From positions 20,452 to 84,451 of the forward strand of contig NZ_KB893263.1 of NCBI RefSeq assembly GCF_000374065.1: a stretch of 64,000 nucleotides of DNA, given 5' to 3'. Of the stretch, positions 16,625 through 26,011 are shown piece after piece (position 1 is the first letter of the stretch; every line of letters begins with the position of its first letter). The DNA is from Spirosoma luteum DSM 19990 (GTDB lineage: Bacteria > Bacteroidota > Bacteroidia > Cytophagales > Spirosomataceae). Both the position numbers and the translations under genes were made by a program. The notes beneath the pieces were generated by a model. That model saw only the letters and a program-made list of their open reading frames with translations. It was not told the DNA's origin and ran no database searches.

Positions 16625-16632
16625 TACCTTTG
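16625..16632 (+). promoter_or_regulatory. Bacteroidota -7 box of the START-like gene
   Basis: TACCTTTG matches TAnnTTTG, with TTGAC 21 bp upstream (16601) in place of the -33 TTTG, and lies 33 bp before the ATG. Confidence 0.6.
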
Positions 16633-16664
16633 CCAAGGACCCCTTTTCTAAAGTTTACCGACTT

Positions 16665-17057
16665 ATGGAGAAATTTAAATTCATCACCGAGTACGAACTC
16701 CGGGCATCTCCCAAAATGCTCTTCCCCTATATCAGCACCGCATCGGGACTGTCGCAGTGGTTTGCCAGTAAAGTGAACACCATGCCCGAACAGCGGCTCG
16801 ATTTTCAGTGGGATAACGAAAGTCACATTGCCAAACAGGTGTCTATGCGGCAAAATAAGGGCGTTCGTTTTGAGTTTCTGGAAACGGATGAAGATGGGTC
16901 AGATAATAACTACGTAGACTTTCGGGTCGACCAAAGCGAATTAACCCAATCGACGTTTTTGCGCATTACTGATTACTCCAATACCACCGACGAAGAAGAA
17001 TTACAGGACCTGTGGGATGGGATGATGGATAAGCTGAAAGAAATTGTTGGTAGTTAA
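16665..17057 (+). CDS. START-like (SRPBCC/AHSA1-type) domain protein
   Basis: A 130-residue single-domain protein: beta start, amphipathic helix (MLFPYISTASGLSQWFAS), seven-stranded sheet, long C-terminal helix ending in WDGMMDKLKEIVGS. This is the helix-grip fold of the START-like family found widely in Bacteroidota. The ligand or partner is unknown. It sits just outside the integrated element with its own promoter and is followed by the LptF/G permease gene, a common pairing in this phylum. Confidence 0.85.
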   Translation: MEKFKFITEYELRASPKMLFPYISTASGLSQWFASKVNTMPEQRLDFQWDNESHIAKQVSMRQNKGVRFEFLETDEDGSDNNYVDFRVDQSELTQSTFLRITDYSNTTDEEELQDLWDGMMDKLKEIVGS

Positions 17058-17185
17058 ATTTTGTTAATGAACCGTACGGAAGGCCCTGTTGGTATAATGA
17101 ACAAGGAGTAATGTAGTTTATGTTGTATAGATGATACTCCTCCACGCTGCGTTCAGGCCATCCCCGTGGTACATTATACAAACGA

Positions 17186-18697
17186 ATGAAAAAGATAGAT
17201 AAATTAGTGCTCGGCTCGTTTTGGGGGCCGTTTTTTTTGACCCTCGGTGTCGTCATCTTCATTTTTCTGATGCGACTGCTGATGTTCTACATTGACGATT
17301 TCGTTTCTAAAGACCTCGACTTAGCCACCTTCGGCCGCCTGTTATTTTACTTTTCCCTGCTTACTATACCAACGGCGCTACCGCTGGCCGTCCTGCTGTC
17401 TTCCCTGATGACATTCGGGAACCTGGGTGAGTTTTTTGAACTGACCGCCCTGAAAAGTGCCGGTATTTCGCTCACCAGGGCTATGCGTCCGTTGCTAATC
17501 GTAGCCGTTGGTATCAGCGGATTTTCCTTCTGGTTCAATAACTCGGTGGCGCCCTGGGCCAATCTTAAAGGATATAGCCTGCTGTATGATATTAAAACGG
17601 CCAAGGCTACGCTTAACCTGAAAGAAGGTATATTTTACAACGATTTACCGGGCTATAGTATCAAGGTAGATCAAAAAGTAAAAGCGGCTGAAAACAGCAA
17701 AACGGGCGATTTGCTGAAAGGGCTGGTCATCTATAAGCATCCAACGAACGGCGCCGAGTCGGGAAATCGCGAAATTATACTGGCCGATTCCGGTCGGATG
17801 TACACCGATAAAGACCGGTCATACCTTGTCTTTCAGCTGTTCAACGGGAATGATTATCAGGAGTATTCAGACAACAGTCCCATCAGCTATAATAGTGCTG
17901 GTACACCAGCCACAGGGGGGCAGTTTATGCGGAATGGCTTTAAGGATTATCGGTTAGTTATTAGCCTGGAATCGTTTGGTATCAAGCGCACCGACGAAAA
18001 TCAGTTCGAATACCACGAGTATATGAAAAACCTGAGCGAACTGTCAGTCTTAACCGATTCGCTCCGGAAAGAGTATACCAATACCAGCATGAGCGTAGCC
18101 AATACGTCCCGCCAGTACTACAATTACCAGTTCAAGGCAGATGCCGTTACGAAACAAAAGGCGATAAAGGATGGGAAATGGGTGGACTCGCTTATGAAAA
18201 AGAGAGAAGTTGCCGTGCCTGATCTGGCACAGTCGGCGTTGAGTCAGGCTCAGAATATTCTGACCTATGCAACATCGAACGTAACGTACCTGACTGAGAA
18301 AGAAAAGAACGTCTGGCGGTATCAGCTGGAAAGTCACCATAAATTCACACAGGCGTTTTCAATTTTTGTGATGTTTTTGATTGGCGCATCCATGGGGGCC
18401 ATTATCAAAAAAGGGGGTTTTGGCGTGCCGGTTCTGATTGCCATTGTATTCTTCATCTTTCTGTATGTGCTAACCATTGCAGGGGATAAATACGCCAAAG
18501 ACGGCTTGATCTGGGTACCCATCGGTGCGTGGCTGGCCAATATTATCCTGTTCCCCCTTGGGCTGTTAATCATGCAGCGTGCCCGTCACGACTCGCGCCT
18601 GTTCGATAAAGACGTTTATATCATTGCGTGGGAGCGCCTAAGAGTCAGGTGGAAAAACTGGTCAGATAGCCGGTCCGTTTCACAGTCAGTCAGCTAA
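17186..18697 (+). CDS. LptF/LptG-family (YjgP/YjgQ) permease
   Basis: A 503-residue membrane protein. Three N-terminal helices (about 10-115, including a SLMTFGNLGEF loop), a large periplasmic beta domain (about 120-390) and three C-terminal helices (about 395-480) are the LptF/G layout. The family forms the inner-membrane part of the LPS transporter with LptB2. Bacteroidota copies are longer than those of enterics because of the periplasmic insert seen here. It is likely the lptG/lptF equivalent; the exact letter cannot be assigned. Confidence 0.9.
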   Translation: MKKIDKLVLGSFWGPFFLTLGVVIFIFLMRLLMFYIDDFVSKDLDLATFGRLLFYFSLLTIPTALPLAVLLSSLMTFGNLGEFFELTALKSAGISLTRAMRPLLIVAVGISGFSFWFNNSVAPWANLKGYSLLYDIKTAKATLNLKEGIFYNDLPGYSIKVDQKVKAAENSKTGDLLKGLVIYKHPTNGAESGNREIILADSGRMYTDKDRSYLVFQLFNGNDYQEYSDNSPISYNSAGTPATGGQFMRNGFKDYRLVISLESFGIKRTDENQFEYHEYMKNLSELSVLTDSLRKEYTNTSMSVANTSRQYYNYQFKADAVTKQKAIKDGKWVDSLMKKREVAVPDLAQSALSQAQNILTYATSNVTYLTEKEKNVWRYQLESHHKFTQAFSIFVMFLIGASMGAIIKKGGFGVPVLIAIVFFIFLYVLTIAGDKYAKDGLIWVPIGAWLANIILFPLGLLIMQRARHDSRLFDKDVYIIAWERLRVRWKNWSDSRSVSQSVS

Positions 18698-18741
18698 CTA
18701 TTTTTCCGTAGCCGGCGCTCTGAATGACCGATTATTTTCCT

Positions 18742-18749
18742 TATCTTTG
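18742..18749 (+). promoter_or_regulatory. Bacteroidota -7 box of rpsO
   Basis: TATCTTTG matches TAnnTTTG and lies 41 bp before the rpsO ATG. Confidence 0.65.
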
Positions 18750-18789
18750 CACCCAAATTCATATTTTCAATAAAATTAGCTGTCTGAAG

Positions 18790-19065
18790 ATGTATCTAAC
18801 GACCGAAAAAAAGCAGGAGATATTCTCCACCTCGGGTTTTGCCAAAAGCGCAGAAGACACCGGGTCGGCCGAATCCCAGATCGCGCTGTTCACCTACCGG
18901 ATCAGTCACCTGACTGCCCACCTGAAAGTACACAAGCACGATTATGGCACCCAACTGGGCCTTTTGAAATTAGTAGGTAAGCGTCGGCGGTTGCTGAATT
19001 ACCTCATGAAAAAGGACATCATGCGGTATCGGGCTATTCTGGCCTCGCTGGGGTTACGAAAGTAA
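18790..19065 (+). CDS. rpsO: 30S ribosomal protein S15
   Basis: 91 residues, normal length. The S15 core is clear: [46 protein letters not shown], and a C-terminal [13 protein letters not shown]. It binds 16S rRNA in the platform of the small subunit. The ATG at 18790 fits the family; an upstream in-frame start at 18724 overlaps the promoter and is rejected. It is followed by its own terminator and then pnp, the usual gene order. Confidence 0.97.
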   Translation: MYLTTEKKQEIFSTSGFAKSAEDTGSAESQIALFTYRISHLTAHLKVHKHDYGTQLGLLKLVGKRRRLLNYLMKKDIMRYRAILASLGLRK

Positions 19066-19083
19066 TCGGGCCATCCATCAAAA

Positions 19084-19117
19084 AGGGAATCTACTCGGTA
19101 GTAGATTCCCTCATTTT
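19084..19117 (+). terminator. intrinsic terminator after rpsO
   Basis: A perfect 11-bp stem AGGGAATCTAC/GTAGATTCCCT (19084-19094/19101-19111) with a 6-nt loop, then CATTTTTG. Some readthrough to pnp is likely. Confidence 0.8.
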
Positions 19118-19310
19118 TGTGGTTTCTATAGACGTAACGTAAAACGTCAGCTAGGGTTAATCGGGTTGGTAGGGTTAATGACTGGTTTATCTACCTTATC
19201 CTGACCGGGCTTATCCACTTTAATGACGACAAGTTGATTTATGCCGGATTCCGAAGGTCGGGAAACGGTGCTGTTTAAAGCTGTAAGAGAACGTATTCAA
19301 AATCTGTTTT

Positions 19311-21437
19311 ATGTTTGAAATCACCACGCAATCCGTTGCGCTGCCCGACGGGCGGGAAATTACCATCGAAACCGGAAAAATGGCCCGTCAGGCCGACGGC
19401 GCGGTGGTTGTACGACTGGGCGACGCGATGCTACTGGCAACCGTCGTATCCAGCAAAGATGCTAAAGAAGGCGTTGATTTTTTGCCTTTATCCGTTGATT
19501 ATCAAGAAAAATTTGCTTCGGCCGGCCGGATTCCCGGTAGCTTCCAACGGCGCGAAGGGCGTCTGGGCGATCACGAAATTCTGATTAGCCGCCTGGTAGA
19601 CCGCGCCCTGCGGCCAATCTTCCCCGATACGTACCACGCCGATACCCAGGTGATGATTACGCTTATTTCGGCTGACCCCGAAGTGCAGCCCGATGCCTTA
19701 GCGGCTTTGGCGGCTTCGTCGGCCCTGGCGGTATCGAACATACCCTTCAATGGCCCGATTTCGGAAGTACGGGTGGCTAAAATTGACGGTCAATACCACA
19801 TCAACCCTAAAACGTCCGCGCTGGAACGGGCCACTATCGACCTGATTGTGGCCGCTACCGAGAAGGATATCTGTATGGTAGAAGGCGAGATGGACGAATG
19901 TTCGGAAGCCGAGGTAGTGGAAGCGATCAAAATAGCCCACGAAGCCATAAAAGTACAGTGCCATGCCCAGAAAGAGCTGGAAGCAAAAGTAGGCAAGACC
20001 AAGAAGCGGGAGTTCAACCACGAAACGCACGACGAAGACCTGCGGGCTGCCGTTCGGACCGCTACGTACGATAAGATCTACGCGGCTGTCAGCCAGCAGA
20101 ATCCAAGCAAAAAAGGCCGTTCGGAAGCCGCCAAGGCGATTCGTGACGAGTACATAGCTTCCTTCCCCGAAGGATCTGACGTAAATGTCGGTTTGATTAA
20201 AACCTATTTCCACGACCTGGAATGGGAAGCGTCGCGTCGGTTGGTACTCGATGAGCGCGTTCGTCTGGATGGCCGGAAATTAGATCAGATACGCCCCATC
20301 GTGGCTGAAGCGGGTCTGCTGCCCGGTCCCCACGGTTCGGCTCTGTTTACGCGGGGTGAAACCCAATCGTTGACGACGGCTACGCTTGGTACCAAAACGG
20401 ATGAGCAGATCGTTGATCAGACCATGCATCAGGGCTACAGTAAATTCCTGCTGCATTATAACTTCCCCGGTTTTTCTACGGGTGAAGTAAAACCTAACCG
20501 GGGTGTTGGCCGCCGGGAAGTGGGTCACGGTAATCTGGCTCACCGCTCGATCAAGAAAGTGCTGCCACCAGCGGAAGATAATCCGTACACTATTCGGATT
20601 GTGTCGGATATTCTGGAATCGAACGGGTCGTCGTCTATGGCTACCGTTTGTGCCGGTACGATGGCACTGATGGACGCCGGAATCAAGATCAAGGCTCCCG
20701 TAGCCGGTATTGCCATGGGGCTTATTTCCGACGGCGATAAGTACGCGGTGTTGTCCGATATTCTGGGCGATGAAGATCACCTGGGCGACATGGACTTTAA
20801 AGTTACGGGTACGGAGAAAGGTATCGTGGCCTGCCAGATGGACCTGAAAGTAGACGGACTATCGTACGAAGTGCTGGCACAGGCCCTGGAGCAGGCCCGT
20901 CAGGGACGGTTGCATATCCTGGGTGAGATGCGGAAAGGCATTGCCGAGGTGCGTCCGGACCTGAAGCCTCACGCACCCCGTGCCGTTGTTATCAAGATTG
21001 ACACGAACCAGATTGGTGCCGTTATCGGACCCGGTGGTAAGGTGGTTCAGGATATTCAGAAAGATTCGGGTGCCGTCGTTAACATCGACGAACACGACAA
21101 TGCGGGTTGGGTGAGCATTTTTGCCACCAGCAAAGAGAGCATGGACAAAGCCGTGTCGCGTATCAAAGGAATCGTAGCCGTACCGGAAGTAGGGGATACC
21201 TACGTGGGGAAAGTGAAAACGATACAACCCTTCGGTGCCTTCGTTGAGTTCATGCCCGGTAAAGATGGATTATTGCACATTTCCGAGATTAAGTGGGAGC
21301 GTCTGGAAACCATGGATGGAGTGTTTCAGGTAGGAGAGGAAGTAACGGTAAAACTGGTTGACGTGGATAAAAAGACCGGAAAGTACCGGTTATCCCGTAA
21401 AGTGCTATTACCGAAGCCGGAGAACAAAAACGCCTGA
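19311..21437 (+). CDS. pnp: polyribonucleotide nucleotidyltransferase (PNPase)
   Basis: A 708-residue 3'-5' phosphorolytic exoribonuclease. Two RNase PH domains (about 10-230 and 310-540) with the second-domain motif [20 protein letters not shown], then KH ([16 protein letters not shown], about 560-610) and S1 ([20 protein letters not shown], about 625-695). It degrades mRNA in the cytoplasm as a trimer. Located after rpsO as in most bacteria. A 245-bp leader separates them, where PNPase autoregulation often acts; no specific site was recognised. Confidence 0.97.
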   Translation: MFEITTQSVALPDGREITIETGKMARQADGAVVVRLGDAMLLATVVSSKDAKEGVDFLPLSVDYQEKFASAGRIPGSFQRREGRLGDHEILISRLVDRALRPIFPDTYHADTQVMITLISADPEVQPDALAALAASSALAVSNIPFNGPISEVRVAKIDGQYHINPKTSALERATIDLIVAATEKDICMVEGEMDECSEAEVVEAIKIAHEAIKVQCHAQKELEAKVGKTKKREFNHETHDEDLRAAVRTATYDKIYAAVSQQNPSKKGRSEAAKAIRDEYIASFPEGSDVNVGLIKTYFHDLEWEASRRLVLDERVRLDGRKLDQIRPIVAEAGLLPGPHGSALFTRGETQSLTTATLGTKTDEQIVDQTMHQGYSKFLLHYNFPGFSTGEVKPNRGVGRREVGHGNLAHRSIKKVLPPAEDNPYTIRIVSDILESNGSSSMATVCAGTMALMDAGIKIKAPVAGIAMGLISDGDKYAVLSDILGDEDHLGDMDFKVTGTEKGIVACQMDLKVDGLSYEVLAQALEQARQGRLHILGEMRKGIAEVRPDLKPHAPRAVVIKIDTNQIGAVIGPGGKVVQDIQKDSGAVVNIDEHDNAGWVSIFATSKESMDKAVSRIKGIVAVPEVGDTYVGKVKTIQPFGAFVEFMPGKDGLLHISEIKWERLETMDGVFQVGEEVTVKLVDVDKKTGKYRLSRKVLLPKPENKNA

Positions 21438-21512
21438 GAGATTGTTACTTTTTCGTGTAATGCAACGTCAGAACCTAGCGTTATATAGTCACACCACCGG
21501 GGGCACCAAATT

Positions 21513-22376
21513 ATGAGACAGCTAAAAATATCAAAACAGATTACCAATCGGGAAAGTCAGTCGTTAGACAAGTACTTGCAGGAGATTGGTAAAGTAGACC
21601 TGCTTACGCCCGATGAGGAAGTAACGCTGGCCCAAAAAATCCGGGAAGGTGATCAATTGTCGCTGGAACGGTTAACCAAAGCAAACCTGCGCTTTGTGGT
21701 ATCGGTTGCCAAGCAATACCAAAATCAGGGTTTGTCCTTAGGTGATTTGATCAATGAAGGAAACCTGGGTCTGATTAAAGCAGCGCAACGGTTTGACGAA
21801 ACACGTGGTTTTAAGTTTATTTCCTATGCTGTTTGGTGGATTCGTCAGTCTATTTTACAGGCCCTAGCCGAGCAGTCCCGTATCGTACGATTACCCTTGA
21901 ACCGGGTTGGTTCGCTGAACAAGATTTCCAAGACATTCTCCGACTTGGAGCAGAAGTTCGAGCGTGAGCCATCACCCGAAGAGCTAGCGGCTGTACTGGA
22001 AATTTCGGCGGCTGAAGTTGTTGATACGCTTAAGATTTCGGGTCGGCATGTGTCGATGGACGCGCCCTTTGTACAGGGTGAAGAAAACAGCCTGCTGGAC
22101 GTACTCGAAAACGATGGTGAAGACAAACCCGATTCGGGCCTGATCAATGATTCGCTGCGGAAAGAAGTACAGCGTGCCCTCTCAACGCTGACGCAGCGCG
22201 AGGCCGATGTGATCACACTCTACTTCGGGCTGAACGGCGAACACGCCATGACGCTGGAAGAAATTGGTGAGAAATTCAACCTGACCCGCGAGCGGGTTCG
22301 GCAGATAAAGGAAAAAGCCATTCGTCGGCTGCGCCACACCTCACGGTCGAAGGCATTGAAGACGTATCTGGGCTAA
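21513..22376 (+). CDS. rpoD: primary sigma-70 factor, short Bacteroidota form
   Basis: 287 residues. Region 1.2 begins [11 protein letters not shown]; region 2 contains [20 protein letters not shown] and [16 protein letters not shown]; region 4.2 ends [20 protein letters not shown]. Region 1.1 and the non-conserved insert are absent, as is normal for the Bacteroidota housekeeping sigma that reads the TTTG/TAnnTTTG promoters seen through this window. It follows pnp by 75 bp and ends at a terminator. Confidence 0.96.
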   Translation: MRQLKISKQITNRESQSLDKYLQEIGKVDLLTPDEEVTLAQKIREGDQLSLERLTKANLRFVVSVAKQYQNQGLSLGDLINEGNLGLIKAAQRFDETRGFKFISYAVWWIRQSILQALAEQSRIVRLPLNRVGSLNKISKTFSDLEQKFEREPSPEELAAVLEISAAEVVDTLKISGRHVSMDAPFVQGEENSLLDVLENDGEDKPDSGLINDSLRKEVQRALSTLTQREADVITLYFGLNGEHAMTLEEIGEKFNLTRERVRQIKEKAIRRLRHTSRSKALKTYLG

Positions 22377-22396
22377 CGATCCTGTTTGTTAATGCA

Positions 22397-22428
22397 AAAC
22401 GGCTCCTGCGCAAGTGGGAGCCGTTTTT
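22397..22428 (+). terminator. intrinsic terminator of rpoD
   Basis: The stem AACGGCTCC/GGAGCCGTT is followed by five Ts (22424-22428), 21 bp after the stop codon. Confidence 0.85.
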
Positions 22429-22460
22429 GTTTAGGGTATAAGCGTTAGAGCGGTTACCGT

Positions 22461-23834
22461 TTACAACTCATCTTCCAGAAACTTCCGAATGGTCTGATAA
22501 GGACGCAATCCATTCGCTTTTCCGTTGGTACCATTAGCAGGTGGGGTGTTGGCGGTTCGGATTTCGCTGCTGCTGTTCCGACTCGAATTATGAAGCGAAA
22601 GCATCTGTTTCCGTAACTGTCGCTGCTCATCGTCGCTCAGGTTTGTCAATGTTGCTTCTCCCTGACCATATCCATCGTTAAAATTACTGATGCGGCTATC
22701 CGTCTGAGCCAGTTTTAGCTCCGCATACAGGTTAGTCAAATCCGCATAAATGGTTTCCCGCCGGGCTTTTAATGCGTTTAGGTCGGGTAGTAAATCGAGG
22801 TCGTGTTGTAGAATATTCTGCTGGACACGCTGTTCTGATAAGGCAGCTTCAATTGGGGCGATTTCCCTGTCCAGCCGCTTTAGCCTACGGCGCAACTTCC
22901 ACAGCTTTATGTCGGCCTGCAACCACCGAAACCAGAATGCCGATAAAACGGGCAAGGCAATACCCAGACAAACGGCCCCCGCCAGCGCAAACAAAATACC
23001 GCTTAGTACGAACGAAAGCAGTGCCCAGGGACTATTGACGAGGGCCAGATTCAATTCGCTCGATTCACTCAACTGCTTCTCTATCTTGTACAACGTTGCC
23101 GCACTAAGGTCCTGCGTTGCGGCAGTGGGGTCGGTATTGAGTTGCAATTGTCGAACGGACTTGTTGATAGCCGCTTTCAGCTGGTCGGTGCGATAGGCCT
23201 CGTAGCGGAACCAGCCTAATACGGCCAGCGTGAGCACCGAAAAGATGGCCAGCCCCATTTTAAACCGGCCATAGCGACGGCCGTACTGCGCGGGGTTTTC
23301 CTGATAAGGTTGCTCGATGAGCCGGTCGTAAGCGGGTTTTAGCAGGATGGATACCATGGCCAAACCAACGGCAAATGCCCAGGCCTCGTTTGTATCACGA
23401 ATGTTGAGCGCATACGCCACAATTTCATGCGAGATAATCAAATCACCCGCCAGGAATGAAACACCCGCCACCAGAAACAGCAGGCCCGCTAACAAGGAAT
23501 AATCAGGGGCGGCTTTAGTCCGGCGTTCGCGCAGGGTAGTCCGGTCAGATTCAAGCCCCTGCCGGTCCGATTCCCGCTGGCCGAGTTGTTTGGACAGCCG
23601 GTCTACCTGCAACGCGTGGGTTTGCAGTGAAGCGAAAGCGGTTCGGTTGGCTTCCGTGGATTCCGCCAACTGGCGTTCTACCGTAGATAATTCCGTCCGC
23701 TTTTCCTGGATTCGCTCCGAAAGCCAGTCCGTATTGACCTGACTCGATAAGTAGCCTTCGTATGTTTCCCGATTTACGCCTTCCACGCCACTGGTATAGC
23801 CGTGCTGAAAGTCGGGATTAGTAGTTGGTTCCAT
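22461..23834 (-). CDS. uncharacterised membrane protein: coiled coil, 4 membrane helices, coiled coil
   Basis: 457 residues. An N-terminal coiled coil (about 35-105) is followed by four predicted membrane helices (SLLAGLLFLVAGVSFLAGDL; AWAFAVGLAMVSILL; MGLAIFSVLTLAVLGWF; a long one near LLSFVLSGILFALAGAV), a cytoplasmic coiled coil (about 315-395) and a disordered, Asn/Ser-rich tail. No family recognised. The neighbouring gene 23876-24949 has the same architecture, so the two may form a hetero-complex at the membrane. Third in a minus-strand run of three unknown genes downstream of purA. Confidence 0.75.
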   Translation of the reverse strand: MEPTTNPDFQHGYTSGVEGVNRETYEGYLSSQVNTDWLSERIQEKRTELSTVERQLAESTEANRTAFASLQTHALQVDRLSKQLGQRESDRQGLESDRTTLRERRTKAAPDYSLLAGLLFLVAGVSFLAGDLIISHEIVAYALNIRDTNEAWAFAVGLAMVSILLKPAYDRLIEQPYQENPAQYGRRYGRFKMGLAIFSVLTLAVLGWFRYEAYRTDQLKAAINKSVRQLQLNTDPTAATQDLSAATLYKIEKQLSESSELNLALVNSPWALLSFVLSGILFALAGAVCLGIALPVLSAFWFRWLQADIKLWKLRRRLKRLDREIAPIEAALSEQRVQQNILQHDLDLLPDLNALKARRETIYADLTNLYAELKLAQTDSRISNFNDGYGQGEATLTNLSDDEQRQLRKQMLSLHNSSRNSSSEIRTANTPPANGTNGKANGLRPYQTIRKFLEDEL

Positions 23835-23840
23835 AATCAG

Positions 23841-23889
23841 TTATGAATGATAAACGATAAACCTGTCAATACGTATTAATCATTCATAA
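23841..23889. repeat. AATGAT-family inverted repeat, copy 1
   Basis: TTATGAATGAT (23841-23851) pairs perfectly with ATCATTCATAA (23879-23889). It fills the gap between two minus-strand genes and its right arm runs into the 3' end of the upstream coding region. Confidence 0.6.
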
Positions 23890-24949
23890 TGAGTTGTCGC
23901 TGTTGTTTAGTTAACCGGTCACGAAGACTACGGGCGAGTTCAAACTCACCCAGAAATAAATTAACAAGTTTATCGCGCTGGGTGTTCAATTGGGTCAATG
24001 TAGATTCGACCTGATTGAAAGCGGTAACGACAGCCATTCTTTGCCCATTGAGCCTGTCTACGTCCTGTTCATGCTGACTGATTTGGCTTTCCAGAAGCGG
24101 TAAATCAACCTGTTTAGCAGCTATCATCTGCCGGTTTTTCTGAGCGCTGACCATTTCATGTTGTAAACTAGTTAGGGTGCTTAGCAATAGTTTTCCGGAT
24201 AGTAGAAAAACAAACAGGATGAAAATGAACAGACCAATCGCCTGGCTTACCGGCTGATAGCTTAGGGCGTGGACCAGCACAAAAACAGCGGCAGCAAAGG
24301 GTAACCCAATCTCCTCCATAAATCGTCGGCCCGTTAATCGGGTATTCGTTTCATAAAAGAAAGAGGTGTGTCCCGACATGTTGAACAGACCCGCCAGAAA
24401 AACCCCGGTCGAGATCCAGTGATTTGGAAAGACACGGTACAATGTGCCGTCGACCAGGTAAAACGTGCCCATGCACAAAATAATGGATATCCCCAGGCTA
24501 ATAACATGCCTGACCAGCGTAGTACGAACGGGTTGGCTATCGCGCAACTGAGTCAGTTGGTCCCGCAGACTGGTCAACTCCTTTTCCCGCCGGTCGATGC
24601 GGGGCGTAAGGGCGCGTATTTGCCCGGTATACTGCGCTGCCAACTCGGTGAGTGGAGCGGCCTCGCTGGCAAAAAAGGCACTGATTTGAGCGATCTTGGT
24701 GTCAGGCTGAGCGTAGGAAAGTCCGAATAAAACACCTTCGTCCCGCAGTGATTCTTCATCGGCGAGCCAGGCGGGTAGGGGAGCAATGGCAGGGAGGGGT
24801 AAGGAGGGGGCCAGTGCTGATGCTACGGTGTCCACCCGTAGAAAAGGGGCGGGAACAGCCACCCGTTCGCCAATAGTGGTTGCCTCTGGAATGGATGCCG
24901 GAGGATATGAATTGAATAAGGCCAGTAGCCGGTTGATAAACGTCATCAT
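23876..24949 (-). CDS. uncharacterised membrane protein: coiled coil, 4 membrane helices, coiled coil
   Basis: 357 residues. A Pro/Ala-rich N-terminal part, a coiled coil (about 100-150), four membrane helices (VISLGISIILCMGTFYLV; WISTGVFLAGLFNM; LPFAAAVFVLVHAL; AIGLFIFILFVFLLSG) and a C-terminal coiled coil (about 265-350). It has the same layout as its downstream neighbour, though with little obvious identity. The ATG at 24949 was chosen because a -7 promoter box (25022-25029) overlaps the upstream TTG alternative. Function unknown. Confidence 0.75.
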   Translation of the reverse strand: MMTFINRLLALFNSYPPASIPEATTIGERVAVPAPFLRVDTVASALAPSLPLPAIAPLPAWLADEESLRDEGVLFGLSYAQPDTKIAQISAFFASEAAPLTELAAQYTGQIRALTPRIDRREKELTSLRDQLTQLRDSQPVRTTLVRHVISLGISIILCMGTFYLVDGTLYRVFPNHWISTGVFLAGLFNMSGHTSFFYETNTRLTGRRFMEEIGLPFAAAVFVLVHALSYQPVSQAIGLFIFILFVFLLSGKLLLSTLTSLQHEMVSAQKNRQMIAAKQVDLPLLESQISQHEQDVDRLNGQRMAVVTAFNQVESTLTQLNTQRDKLVNLFLGEFELARSLRDRLTKQQRQLIMND

Positions 24950-25021
24950 CGAGACCCGATTTCCCGGATTTAACCCATTGATCTCACAAAAAACGGAGGC
25001 AAATAAGCCAATAGGGAGGGG

Positions 25022-25029
25022 CAAATGTA
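25022..25029 (-). promoter_or_regulatory. Bacteroidota -7 box for the 23876-24949 gene
   Basis: The minus strand reads TACATTTG, a match to TAnnTTTG, 73 bp before the chosen ATG. Confidence 0.5.
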
Positions 25030-25205
25030 ACGGATTACGGACGAACGGCGGAAGATTTTATCCGGGCTTTCGTTGACAAACCCGGCTGAAAGTAGAAAAG
25101 TATCCGACGTAAGTAAACCTTTCCTTGCTGCATCTCTTAACTAAGCTCAACTGTTCGGAGTTATCAGTTTTTTCCTGAAAAGGAGCAGAGCATCCTAGGA
25201 AATGG

Positions 25206-25928
25206 CTACCGTTGTAAGAAGATACGCTGAAGCGCACCCCATAGCCGTTTCTTCAATGCCTGATCTGCTTCGATGGTAGGTAGTGAATCGGCCATTAGGA
25301 ACGTGATGCCTTCAAACCGAACCGGCGCATACCGATCCATCATAATATCAAGATGGATACGCTCAAACGGTACGCCAAAGGTTACAAAATGATTGATGTA
25401 TTTGCCCCGCAGAAGTTCGGGAAAGTCAACATCACTAACCCCGTGAAGATTCAGTAAATCAACCCCGTTGATGTTGAGGTTCACCGCTTTCAGAATTTTT
25501 TCCAGGAATAACAGATTGCTGGGGTCTAATGCCTCATCGGCCAGCAACAATACTTTGTGGTTCAATTGGGGCAACCGTGATTGCTGCTGAATGGGGGGCA
25601 GCACAGAGGGCACTACCGGCCGGGATGGTGGCTGAGGCAGGGGTTCTGGTTTGGCTACCAGTACCACCGGCTCGGGTTGGGGAATCGTAGCGGCAATGAC
25701 CTGCTCATCCATGACCACGTCAACCGCCAATGGTTGCTCTATATCCGCCAACGAACCGGCCGATAAAGTATCTAATTCAGTCAGCAAATCAGCCGTATCC
25801 AGTAGCAGCGCAGGTGCATTTACATCGGCAGGAGTAGCCGCCAAAGTAACTACGTCCCACGTTTCACCCGTCAGTTGAAAGAGGGATTCGTTTTGATACA
25901 GGGTTTGATAAAAATTTCTGGCCGACAT
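25206..25928 (-). CDS. uncharacterised protein, C-terminal alpha/beta domain (possibly HolD-like)
   Basis: 240 residues. An N-terminal SARNFYQTLYQNE segment and a Pro-rich linker (about 90-115) precede a compact alpha/beta domain (about 120-240): HKVLLLADEAL, LLFLEKILKAVNLN, VDLLNL, HFVTFGVPFERIHL. This resembles the domain annotated in Bacteroidota as DNA polymerase III subunit psi-like (uracil-glycosylase-like fold), but I am not sure. It follows purA by 83 bp in the same orientation and may be read with it. Confidence 0.65.
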   Translation of the reverse strand: MSARNFYQTLYQNESLFQLTGETWDVVTLAATPADVNAPALLLDTADLLTELDTLSAGSLADIEQPLAVDVVMDEQVIAATIPQPEPVVLVAKPEPLPQPPSRPVVPSVLPPIQQQSRLPQLNHKVLLLADEALDPSNLLFLEKILKAVNLNINGVDLLNLHGVSDVDFPELLRGKYINHFVTFGVPFERIHLDIMMDRYAPVRFEGITFLMADSLPTIEADQALKKRLWGALQRIFLQR

Positions 25929-26011
25929 AAAAATGGGGCAAAAGCAGTAAACCGCAACAGGGCTCCTATGAAAATAACCAGGTTGCGGTCTACTGCCTGT
26001 ATTGATTGGTG

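Noticed and set aside
18724..18789. Longer N-terminus for ribosomal protein S15
   Set aside because: It overlaps the -7 promoter box and adds 22 residues not found in the family.
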